Assembly: GCA_903772945.1 (NCBI GenBank)
Contig: CAICTM010000123.1
Coordinates: 1-64,000, forward strand
Origin: Seminavis robusta
Lineage: Eukaryota; Bacillariophyta; Bacillariophyceae; Naviculales; Naviculaceae
Direction of reading: 5' to 3'
Length of the DNA stretch: 64,000 nt
The notes under the pieces are model-generated. The model saw nothing but the letters and a program-made list of their open reading frames with translations, had not been told where the DNA came from and did not search any database. This document shows, piece by piece, positions 12,673-21,388 of the stretch; position 1 is the first letter of the stretch; each line of letters starts with the position of its first letter. The position numbers and the translations under genes were made by a program.

Positions 12673-12869
12673 CCATGTCGATCTGGTCACCTACAAGATA
12701 ACTTACTTGGGGTACTAGTAGCTCTTGGGCTTGCAAGTTGTTGACCGACGCGCTCTGTACCGGTACCAGTACCGGTAAATGCGGTAATTGACTAACGCTT
12801 ACATGACGACAGGCTCGTGCAATCCAGTTTTTGGCGCGGACTCACTCTCACTCCTTGACCGGTGGAACG

Positions 12870-13487
12870 ATGGGTTACTTCACCAATCACCAATCTAGCA
12901 ATCACCAAGCCCAGTCCAAAGATCAGCCCTATGCCACCAGAACCATGAGCGAGACAAAGAGTACAAAGGTTGCCGCAATAAAGCCTTCGGTGACGAAGAA
13001 ACGTTCCGTCGATGAGTATGAGTCCATGACGCAACGGGAACTGATCGCAACGCTGCAAGATCGCGATGCAAATATCATCAAGCTGGAGAGCGAATGCAAG
13101 CGTCTCAAGAAGAGCACTTCCTCAGAAGGGCCCGTTGTTGCTGTCTCGCCTGAAAAAATCCAGGCACAGGCCCAAAAAGTACGCAGCATGGCCTACAAGG
13201 GTATCAAGAGTCAAATGAAGTGGAAACCATCTTGTAAGCACGGAACTGCGCGCTTCTCCTATGAAGGAATGTGCGACGAGGCCGCCTTCCGCGCCTTTAT
13301 GGGGCTGACAGAAAAGGAAAAGACAAAGGGAAAGCGAATGGAATCTGGAGCATTTGAAAACAAAATCCTTGGGCAGAGCCTCGAGGCCAGCATCCGCTAT
13401 GGATATCTCTATTTGAAGGGAAATGTTAACATTTCGTTTTCCAAGGATGAGTGCACTGTGAAGATCACTGGTGGATACGGCATTTAA
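12870..13487 (+). CDS. Coiled-coil protein of unknown function
   Basis: Encodes 205 residues from the first in-frame ATG (12870). A second ATG at 12945 has a good ACC-ATG context and skips a low-complexity N-H-Q-rich stretch, so a 180-residue product is equally possible. The open frame upstream begins only with TTG. The central part (E-L-I-A-T-L-Q-D-R-D-A-N-I-I-K-L-E) is a predicted coiled coil, followed by a basic stretch K-R-L-K-K. The C-terminal 100 residues contain A-Y-K-G-I-K-S-Q-M-K-W-K-P-S-C-K and look globular. No catalytic motif or known family was recognised. Codon use and the clean single frame support a real gene. The next gene lies 820 bp downstream on the same strand. Confidence 0.75.
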   Translation: MGYFTNHQSSNHQAQSKDQPYATRTMSETKSTKVAAIKPSVTKKRSVDEYESMTQRELIATLQDRDANIIKLESECKRLKKSTSSEGPVVAVSPEKIQAQAQKVRSMAYKGIKSQMKWKPSCKHGTARFSYEGMCDEAAFRAFMGLTEKEKTKGKRMESGAFENKILGQSLEASIRYGYLYLKGNVNISFSKDECTVKITGGYGI

Positions 13488-14310
13488 AGAGCTGTCAGAC
13501 ATTTGGAGACGAAGGTCTACCAATCACCATTAGAAGCAAAAGCAGAGATCATGACTGCCGGTGCTGGTCCATTGAACACGAATAGCAGTCAAACTTAGCG
13601 AGGAACTCCTCACATAACAAGAAAAGTTAACTACTGCCTACATATTATATGAGGAGTAATCTGCCTATATTCTTTGGCACTCTGCGTCGCCAAAGGTTTT
13701 TTTCCACGGCTACAGCTGGGGGAGGGAACGAAATCGTGTGACACAGATAGGCCAGCCAAGATTTCCGGTAGCATAAAAGAGCATCCAACATCTAGATAGC
13801 CTCTGGGTTCAAGCGAGCAAAAAGCTGGGGCTGTGGTCTGCATGGGTTGATGTCGAACTTCGCTGCGCTGCTCCTGCTGGTGTATAGATCCATGAGCACA
13901 CGGGTACATGCAAGAACGCAAGCCAAACAACCGGTCGAGTGAGCAGAGCAGCATCAAAACCAAAGAGGGAGAGGGGGGCAAGGGAGGAGGGCAGGGAGGA
14001 TCAAAGGAGTAAGACTAGTAGGGGAAGAGATCAAGGGCACCTCGATCATGCTTCAGCGTGAGGGAAAAGACCTGGGCTTTCCGTCTTAACGCTTCCCCTG
14101 CGGTATCAAAGCTGCTGTAACCGGTTCTGGCCAGACTCTGTCAAGCCGCTGTGCCGGCTCAAATATGTATCCACGACTGCATTTCCCAGCTTTCAAACAA
14201 CGATGTATCATCTGAACCATCTGGTGTACCTGGTATTGCTTTCGTGTGGGTTCATCACTGTTGCTCTCAACTTCTAAAGTCTAGTAACTAGACAATTTGC
14301 TCTCTCAGCT
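13488..14310. other. Intergenic spacer, no gene seen
   Basis: Lies between two plus-strand genes. Contains an AG-rich tract at about 13965-14030 and no convincing frame. It should include the 3' end of the upstream gene and the promoter of the methyltransferase-like gene, but no specific element can be pointed to. Confidence 0.5.
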
Positions 14311-15606
14311 ATGATGTATCTTTCGCTGGCACTTGTATCCGCAATCTGCTCGTCACAAGCTGCTGCCGACACATCATGTCCTTGGCGCCCATGTATCCCC
14401 CGTAGATTGCCGCTGTTCGGTCGGAGAGAGGACGCTAGTATCCGTGGAGAGGTCAAGGTGGAATCTTCCAGATGTTCTGATCTAACTCCTGAACATTGTC
14501 ATGACGATACCGATACGCAAGGGGATCCGATGTCTCAGCTGATGAAGCTATCTCTCGCCCAAGCAGTTCCTATGGCACTCAAGGCTTTTGTTGAGATAGG
14601 AATACCAGATATTCTTCTCGAGGCGCCCAGTGATGGTTTGACCATCAATGCCATTATTGAACAGTTGAAGGATAAACCGGAGGTTCATCATGATTCACTA
14701 TCGCTGACGCTTCGGATCTTGAGCACAGTCGGCATTGTGGTGGAGGAATCCGCCGTGGCCCCAACGTACCATCTTACAGTGATGGGGAAGTTACTCACAA
14801 AATCACACCAAAGCTCCCTTGATCCTATGATTCGCTACTTCCTGGACGAACCACTTTGGAACGCATGGGGTGCGCTTCCATCCTATATGCAAGCACAACA
14901 ACAAACGACCCCCTTTGAATCTGCCAATGGCATGCCGAGTCAGCAGTACTACAGCATGCCAGAACATACCTCATCCTTGAAGCACGCCGGTAGCTTTGTG
15001 AGTTTCGTGTCACAGGAAGAAACGCGGGCTTGTGTGGAAGGGTTTGACTGGGCAACACTCAACAGCAAGACCATTGTAGACTTGGGTGGCCATTCAGGAC
15101 AAGTCATGAGAGCAGTTGGAGCCAAATTCCCGTCGCTGAAATGCATTTGTCTGGATTTACCAGAAGTTATAAAAAAGAATTGTGCTAGTAGTATGGAAAC
15201 CGAAAAGAATGGGGCTGTGGTCCAACTGGTGGGCGGAGACATGTTTGATCCTGCAACAATCCCACCGTGCGACGCCATTTTCATGAAACACGTTGTACTC
15301 TGCGATTGGAATGAAGCAAAATCTCGCGCCATTATGAAGTCGTGCCACGAGGCACTGCCACCGAGTGGACTAGCAATAATTGCCGAAGCTGTGCTTCCAA
15401 GCCCAGGATCGACCAATGGGCAGGAATCGCTTTCTCTTTTGGTGGACTATTTCATGACTTTGGATGGAAGAAGTCCAAGCAAAACATCGCAGGAATGGCA
15501 GAGTTTTGCAGAGTCAACTGGCTTCAAAGTGCTCAGTATCCAGCACACATCATTACCAACTTGCTCTATCCTTGTATTGCAGAAACAAACCATCAAGGAA
15601 GCCTAG
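14311..15606 (+). CDS. Secreted O-methyltransferase-like protein (Methyltransf_2 type)
   Basis: A 431-residue single-exon protein. A hydrophobic N-terminus (residues 1-20, ending S-Q-A-A-A-D) looks like a signal peptide. Residues 75-190 match the dimerisation region of plant COMT/acetylserotonin O-methyltransferase proteins. The SAM-binding domain follows with V-D-L-G-G-H-S-G-Q (256-264), L-D-L-P-E-V (281-286), G-D-M-F-D (309-313) and a C-terminal K-S-C-H-E-A-L-P-P-S-G block. In characterised family members a His-Asp pair (H-D-W) supplies the catalytic base; here the position reads C-D-W (331-333), so methyl transfer by the usual mechanism is doubtful. Length fits the family apart from the about 70-residue N-terminal extension. 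Substrate cannot be inferred. Confidence 0.85.
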   Translation: MMYLSLALVSAICSSQAAADTSCPWRPCIPRRLPLFGRREDASIRGEVKVESSRCSDLTPEHCHDDTDTQGDPMSQLMKLSLAQAVPMALKAFVEIGIPDILLEAPSDGLTINAIIEQLKDKPEVHHDSLSLTLRILSTVGIVVEESAVAPTYHLTVMGKLLTKSHQSSLDPMIRYFLDEPLWNAWGALPSYMQAQQQTTPFESANGMPSQQYYSMPEHTSSLKHAGSFVSFVSQEETRACVEGFDWATLNSKTIVDLGGHSGQVMRAVGAKFPSLKCICLDLPEVIKKNCASSMETEKNGAVVQLVGGDMFDPATIPPCDAIFMKHVVLCDWNEAKSRAIMKSCHEALPPSGLAIIAEAVLPSPGSTNGQESLSLLVDYFMTLDGRSPSKTSQEWQSFAESTGFKVLSIQHTSLPTCSILVLQKQTIKEA

Positions 15607-15889
15607 GTAAAAGCTGTTTTGACTGGTAGTGGTGTAGTAGATTGAATGAATCATTCCATTGGTATAGAAGAATTGTTACGGGGGCTAAATGATAGTGATC
15701 ACGGGGGGCTAAATGTTCTTTTGACCCTTGCGTAAAATCTACCCCGTCGCCGCAACGCCGCAGCACAACACATAGACCGTCATCCTTTTCGTCATTCCGA
15801 TCAGCCTGTCAATTTGATTTGTTCCGTAACACTTCTTCATCCATTTGTTCTCACACAGGAGCAATCTAAAAAGCACTACACTACCAACC
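15607..15889. other. Spacer and 5' leader of the peroxidase gene
   Basis: A 283-bp gap between two plus-strand genes. GGGGGCTAAATG occurs twice about 20 bp apart (15679 and 15705), too little to call a regulatory element. Confidence 0.4.
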
Positions 15890-16345
15890 ATGTCTTCTAA
15901 CTTCTACGCGCTGTCTGCCATCCGTGGTGACGGTGAAATGCAAGCCATGAAAGACTTTCAAGGCAAAGTGGTGTATGCTACGAACGTGGCAAGCAAATGA
16001 GGCGCCACGGACCGAGAGTATGCTCTGTTTGAGAAACTCGGCAAGGAACACTGCGATGCTCTGGTGATTCTGGGCTTTCCCAGTCGCGAATTCGGATCTC
16101 AGGAATTTGAGACGGATGCCGAAATCCAAGCCTTTGCTGCGTCTAAGAATTTTCCTGGCATTTTGATGAAGCTGGGACATGTCACAGGACCAGGTGCCTC
16201 GGAGATTTGGAAATTCTTTATGAAGTCCACGAAATCCAAGGCTCCGGTATGGAATTTTGATGGAAAGTTTTTGGTATCCAAGACAGGAGCGGTCAGTTTG
16301 CCCACTGATTTGGAGGCGGATATTGCCAAGTTGATACAAGAATAA
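15890..16345 (+). CDS. Selenocysteine-containing glutathione peroxidase-like protein
   Basis: Encodes 151 residues if the in-frame TGA at 15998-16000 is read as selenocysteine (residue 37). The surroundings N-V-A-S-K-U-G-A-T match the glutathione peroxidase active site N-V-A-S-x-(U/C)-G-x-T, and similarity resumes directly after the TGA (I-L-G-F-P-S-R-E-F-G-S-Q-E, then W-N-F-D-G-K-F-L-V). The family reduces hydroperoxides with thiols. The tetrad Trp and Asn (W-N-F) are present, but the usual F-P-C-N-Q-F-G reads F-P-S-R-E-F-G, so the conserved Gln is Glu. The length is near the short monomeric class. The ATG sits in an ACC-ATG context. A SECIS-like hairpin lies 270 nt past the TAA. No organelle signal is evident; a cytosolic site is inferred. 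Confidence 0.88.
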
Positions 16346-16606
16346 GCATTCAATCTGCAACTGCACACGGATACGGATACTTCTGGAACACCACTTCACC
16401 GCACCGGAATGGAATGGCTGAGATTTTGGAGATACTAAGGCACTGATGGAATGACGCATTGAAAGCAACCCATGTTGCTTCTATTCCTGACACTTATTGA
16501 GGCCTTCTTCTGCTAAAATCGAAGCATATTTGTTTGGTGTGCTATACTGAGAATTTACTGGCTGAACAATCTACCTGAAGGCTTCCTCGGAGGCTTTGCC
16601 AATCAA

Positions 16607-16665
16607 GCAGCTAGGAATGACAAAGTGAAACGAGCTCTTGCCTTCACTTTTGAGATATAGCTAGC
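16607..16665 (+). promoter_or_regulatory. Candidate SECIS element in the 3' UTR
   Basis: The core quartet ATGA (16617-16620) faces TGA (16651-16653). Between them an 8-bp stem AAAGTGAA/TTCACTTT (16622-16629 with 16643-16650) closes a 13-nt apical loop, with A-A at the 5' side of the loop. Outside the quartet, AGCTA (16609-16613) can pair with TAGCT (16658-16662) across a small internal loop. This order is the eukaryotic SECIS plan, which recruits the selenocysteine machinery. Weak points are the short lower helix and a single bulged C after the quartet. Confidence 0.65.
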
Positions 16666-16780
16666 GTGTCCGTGGGAGTGCTGAGTCAGACTGGGAGACT
16701 TCACCTGCAGAAGTAGTTTTTGAAAGATTCATCCACATGAACTAGAAAAGATACATTTGACTGTTTTTATGGTAATCTAG

Positions 16781-18915
16781 CTAGAAGTGCAGCAATGCCT
16801 CATGCTTCTTTTGAGGTTGCACAGTGCCAAATGCCCTTCCATGGAGCCCACTAGACTTTCCGAGGATGGTAGGAGAGCACAAGATGGTTCCGGTCCAGCC
16901 ACCAAGTCCAATCATTATTGCTTTGATCAACACGGATTCTAAAAACCCTGCCTTGTTGGGCGACAACAGAGCTCCCATCATGTAGGTACCAGGAACAAGA
17001 GCATAGAGGCCTGCCAATGTATTTCCCAATGCCTGTCTCCCCGTAAACCGTGAAATGATGCCCGCGGAAAACGTCACAGTGGCAGCCGTCAAAAAGAGAG
17101 GCGCCCCAGCCCAGCTCAGAGACATGGCCAGCATCCCATGGAACGCCATCAATGGAAGATCTCCATAGCTTGGACGAAAGAGAGCTGACCAAGCAGTTGC
17201 TGTCAATGGCAGAAGCAGAGGAAAGAGTTTTTGGCTAATCCCATGTGCAGATGTCAGCATGCTCGAGTAGTCATGAGGCAAGGCAGAGGCAGGGCCAAAC
17301 ATGATCCGAAAGGCAAAACCCAACCCAAAAATCATCGTGTAGGATATGAGACCTGTAAAGAGTATTCCCTCGAGCAACCTTGCCGTCCCGGTTACCTTGT
17401 TCCGACTCATGACTTCAATCACTCCGTAGACTACCTTGAATCCCTGCATATAATCCATGACAGAGCCCAATGCAATGGCTCCAAAGCAGAATCGATGGGG
17501 CCATTTGATTGCCAGTAGGCCAGAACATAGACCTACCGCAAAACTGGCGGCCACGTCGGCCAATATTTGTTCTTCAAAGGCAAGCTTTCGAAACGTTGTA
17601 GCATAGGATATTGTCACTGCCATTGACGCAGCCGCTAACATGTCTGCAAAGCCACCTCCAAACCACATGGAACATGCTCCTGCCGAACTCATAATTTTCA
17701 GCAGATTGACGACCTTTTGGGGGTAGAGTTGTCGTTTGTTCTCTTGAATCGCGTTCATGGCTGTGGAGGCTTCGTGTGCGGCCAACCGAGTAAAGATATT
17801 TCGTGTCGAATCATCAATTTCCCAGAACTGGTCGTCTTCTGCCGTCTCATTGGTGGCCTGCTGAAGTTTTGGATTGTTGAGAAAGAAGAAGAGACCATAG
17901 GTGGACGAAGCCAAGTCCAAGATTTCCGATGCCATAGCTTCTTGTGTGGGCAGTTCGTCCTGCAAGTATTTGGAAGTTGTGCGCATTTCTTGTCGCTTGA
18001 TAGAATCCAGCTCCTGTCTCCTAGGCATGCGGAAAGATGCGGCATTGAAGCGCTCTGTGCTCTTGGTGTTACTGGCAAAGGAAGCCAATCGGACCGCTAC
18101 TTGTTCGACTGCTCCCAATTTGTAAATGTCAAAGCCAGCACTCATCTTGAAAAGGTTTGTTCCAGCACATTGCTTGTTGTCGGATTCTGGGTAGTAAACG
18201 AAACATCGGTTGGGAAGAATCAGGAGTTCCATTCCTTCCTTTCCAGTCATCCCTTCGTGGACCTGTCAGCACAATGGCGATTACGAGATTTGTCAGTAGC
18301 TCTACTCTAGTATCTTCAGAAGCAGCAAGCACAGCTACATAGTTTGTGCACACGTACTCGAGTCATGACAGTGTCCAAGATCCACGTGGGACACCCACTG
18401 CCGTACAAATTTTGGGTGATGCCCGAAACAACTTGTCGTTGGACTTGGAGGTCTCCATCGGTGGGGACACCAAATCTTCGTTCGTATTCACGCAATAGGA
18501 TAACCATTCGCGCCAAGGACGCCAAGGACCCTCTCATGTGTTCATCGGATTCTTTGGTAAAAGGAGACGCCCCCGTAATCAACCATCGCATTCGTCTGAT
18601 CAGTCCTCCTTTGGGAAGAAATTCTTTCCATTCGTAGTGACGTTTGGTTCGTTCCAATGCTTGAGGGACATCATCATTATCCAGTACCGGCTCGGTAGCG
18701 TTTAGCGGACCACCGTCTAGCGTCGCATCCTTTCTTCGCAATGGACTAATCACATGAAGAGCAGAAATCCGTTCCGAGAATGACCGTTGCTGCTTCTGAG
18801 CCAGAGCATGGGTCAGAGCAGCCGGTTGGAATGCCTCCGCCGTGCTGACACCAAAACAGAGACACAACACAAGGACACAAGCCTCGATCTTTCCGACGTG
18901 CAAGCTACTTCTCAT
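16781..18915 (-). CDS. Plastid-targeted ThrE-like (DUF1212) transporter, two exons
   Basis: Predicted structure: exon 1 18915-18358, a 95-nt GT-AG intron 18357-18263, exon 2 18262-16781, giving 679 residues. The join is in phase 0 and restores the domain (D-T-V-M-T-R | V-H-E-G-M, then E-L-L-I-L-P-N-R-C-F). Family logic: ThrE/YjjP proteins have an N-terminal cytoplasmic domain followed by about ten membrane helices and export threonine or serine. The C-terminal 300 residues contain eight or more hydrophobic segments and G-L-Y-A-L-V-P-G-T-Y, a conserved ThrE element. The first 28 residues form a signal peptide ending S-T-A-E-A | F-Q-P, an ASAFAP-type plastid motif. The ATG at 18915 is preferred; the longer frame opens only with TTG. 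An insert of about 100 residues separates the N-terminal domain from the helices. Plastid-envelope location and substrate are inferred. Confidence 0.82.
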
Positions 18916-19447
18916 GCTATGGGACAATTTCAGCAATCAATGTGGGCAGATTGATTGATCATTCCTCTGTTTTTGTGTTGCTCTTCCGCAAGCTATTAGC
19001 ACAAAGTACAATTGAGCAAGCTACATAGAAGTACGGTTACTAGTACCGGTACCTGGTATGGTACGGCAGAGTTGTGGGATGCTGAATGTCGTTTGTCGTT
19101 TCTCGGAAGCATCAGTGATGTCATTCATTTGCACGTCTCAATGTCATTTTGATTAGGGCTAGATCTAACCATGGGAAGAATCCCAACGGCATACCGTCAT
19201 CAAGTACGTATCTATCCGGATATGTACCGGCGGTACTGGTACCGGTACACGTACATAATGGCTCCCTTCTTCTTTTGTAACCACAACAAGTCGCTTTCGC
19301 TGCCTACCGGTACATCGTACCGGTATCCGCCATCGGAAAGCTGTCACACACACTACTCATCAGTACTTCTACCAGGTACCGTTGGTCCGCTGTGCGCTTT
19401 CACCGGATCTGTTCCTTATTCTTTCAGTTTCAAGCACCAGAACAACC
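18916..19447. other. Divergent intergenic region with palindromic motifs
   Basis: Separates the divergently transcribed transporter and phosphoesterase genes, so both promoters should lie here. It holds several copies of the self-complementary GTACCGGTAC motif (about 19040, 19235, 19245 and 19317). Confidence 0.5.
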
Positions 19448-21388
19448 ATGAAGTTTTTCTCCAGAACAACCATGAAGAACTTGATTCTCTTGCTGGCTGC
19501 ATGTACCATCCTGTTGATGGCATCGACCACTGTATCTGCCCAAGATACTAATGATACCACTCCAGATGATGAAACATTGATTGTCCCCGGCAATGCCGCT
19601 TGGTTGGGCAACTATGGCAGTGGCGACGGCACACCGCCCATTGACGACTACTTGCCAATATCGTTTGTCATTTTTGGCAACAACTCGGTCGCCATTGCTA
19701 GAGTGATGGTGGCACCCGACCAAGACTGTCCAAAGGTAATGGTGGCAGACGGTGCTTCAACGGAAGGATATGACGTGCCCATCACTACATTGCGTGCCCG
19801 TGGCGACGCCACATTGCCCCGTGCTTTTCCCATTTCCGTTTGTGAAACCAAACTCGTCACCCAGGCACAAAAGGAAGCGTGGTCGAACCGTGACATTTAT
19901 TTTGAGGGCATTGATCAGAATGTCGTCATTCCGACCAACCCAAAACGCTTTTTGTTAATGGCCGACACGGGCATGCGGGTCAAACCCAAGAATAAATTGT
20001 GTCCAGACGGCCCAAAGCTGTATGGGGTCCAACAATGCCCGGCCAATCTTACCGAACGCGAACTGGATGCCGACTATCAAGAGGGTTTGTTTGGTTCGGA
20101 CATTGGGGATTTTCAAGGACTGGACGAATGGCACTTTGCTACTGTGTTGGATCATGCCTTTCAAGAGAATGTCGACGTGGTCGTCATGGCAGGCGATTAT
20201 TTGTATCGACAAGGCGTCTGTCCCAATGTCACGGGGGTCGATTGTGTCCCCATCAATGGGCCGCCGTCCTTTGAGGATATTGCCCCAGGAGAGGTCATTA
20301 ATTTCTTACCGGGAACGTGGGGGGATAATTTGGCAGGATGGTGGGCCGATTTCTTTTACCCCGCGCATCAGCATTTGCGGAGTATTCCCTTCATTACACC
20401 AAAGGGCAATCATGAGGATTGTACCCGAGGTGGTCATGGATACATGCTGCTACTAGCCGAATCGGATTATCCGGTCAATACACGTGCGGGCGATTACTGC
20501 GAGGGCTACTTTGTAGGAACCTACCGCATGCCCTTTGAACATGAACAGTTTCTATCCTTGGATGACAGCATGATTGAGCCACTGAACAAGGGCATTGATC
20601 ACTTCAATTTCACAGCGGGTGCTTGTCCACAAAAAGGCCCGCAACCCGTCTTGGCCACTCCACAAAATCGATTGACGGACCCCGAGGAGAACTCTACCTC
20701 TGTCCAGGAACAAATTGCATACTATTCGAGTGTTATGGAGGAACTGTATTGGAATTCCTTGACGCACGATACCAACTTTTATGTCGCCCATCGACCCGTC
20801 TTTGGGATTGGCTGTGATGGCGACGAAATGGCAACATTGGATTGGACCATGCAACAAGCCATGCGCAATCATACACTGGATCGTGTCTCGGCATGCATCA
20901 ATGGTCATATGCACTGGTTGGAGGCACTCGAGTTTGAGGACTATGCCTTGCCCAATCAACTTGTGGTGGGACATGGTGGCACGAAATTGATTGACAACTA
21001 TGTCAATCAAGACATTTTTGATGGTGGAGTGCGGCTGGAAGTTGGAAAGAATGGGCATTTGCAAGGAACAGTCAAGTCGGGCTTTAGTCAAGCTGAAATG
21101 GTTGGATATGCCGTCATGGAACGGAACGATGATTTGAGTTACACAGTGACATTCAAGGGATACAATGTGACGACAGATGAGATGGAAACCTTTGACTATG
21201 TCATGAACTTTCCCAAAGGTCCTCGAGTTGCCACCCCCGGTAATGGTACGGGCAGTGAAAGTGGAAGTGACACCGGCAGTGAAAGTGACACTGGCGATGG
21301 CGATGGCAGTGGAGGAATATCCATCTTGGCTAAGACTGGCTTGATTGCTGCCGTCGTTTCTACCTTGCTATTTTCAGAATTTCTGTAA
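19448..21388 (+). CDS. Secreted calcineurin-like metallophosphoesterase (purple acid phosphatase type)
   Basis: A 646-residue single-exon protein. ATGs at 19448 and 19472 sit in a short direct duplication (CAGAACAACCATGAAG); the second begins M-K-N-L-I-L-L-L-A-A-C, a cleaner signal peptide ending V-S-A-Q. Metal-binding motifs in order are M-A-D-T-G (171-175), A-G-D-Y-L-Y (248-253), G-N-H-E-D (320-324), V-A-H-R-P-V (446-451) and G-H-M-H-W-L-E (486-492), the five blocks of a binuclear metallophosphoesterase. Several N-x-S/T sites occur. The C-terminus has a Gly/Ser/Asp spacer (about 598-622) and a hydrophobic tail without a basic stop, like a GPI-anchor signal. Likely role: extracellular or surface phosphate release, inferred from family and signal peptide. 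Known diatom phosphatases are phosphate-responsive; nothing in the sequence proves that here. Confidence 0.85.
   Translation: MKFFSRTTMKNLILLLAACTILLMASTTVSAQDTNDTTPDDETLIVPGNAAWLGNYGSGDGTPPIDDYLPISFVIFGNNSVAIARVMVAPDQDCPKVMVADGASTEGYDVPITTLRARGDATLPRAFPISVCETKLVTQAQKEAWSNRDIYFEGIDQNVVIPTNPKRFLLMADTGMRVKPKNKLCPDGPKLYGVQQCPANLTERELDADYQEGLFGSDIGDFQGLDEWHFATVLDHAFQENVDVVVMAGDYLYRQGVCPNVTGVDCVPINGPPSFEDIAPGEVINFLPGTWGDNLAGWWADFFYPAHQHLRSIPFITPKGNHEDCTRGGHGYMLLLAESDYPVNTRAGDYCEGYFVGTYRMPFEHEQFLSLDDSMIEPLNKGIDHFNFTAGACPQKGPQPVLATPQNRLTDPEENSTSVQEQIAYYSSVMEELYWNSLTHDTNFYVAHRPVFGIGCDGDEMATLDWTMQQAMRNHTLDRVSACINGHMHWLEALEFEDYALPNQLVVGHGGTKLIDNYVNQDIFDGGVRLEVGKNGHLQGTVKSGFSQAEMVGYAVMERNDDLSYTVTFKGYNVTTDEMETFDYVMNFPKGPRVATPGNGTGSESGSDTGSESDTGDGDGSGGISILAKTGLIAAVVSTLLFSEFL

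Noticed and set aside
15998-16000. TGA as an ordinary stop, making the peroxidase a pseudogene
   Set aside because: It sits exactly at the catalytic Sec/Cys position, the frame continues undamaged to a TAA, and a SECIS-like hairpin follows.
15881-16468. 195-codon minus-strand frame over the peroxidase gene
   Set aside because: It is antisense to a clear glutathione peroxidase reading with a Sec codon and has no recognisable domain of its own.
16440-16490. Alternative SECIS around GGAATGACGC...CTATTCCTGAC
   Set aside because: The quartet is present, but the stem between quartet and apical loop does not pair; the hairpin at 16607-16665 fits far better.
19382-19447. Extended N-terminus of the metallophosphoesterase
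   Set aside because: The extra 22 codons begin with TTG and would place residues before the signal peptide; the first ATG is at 19448.
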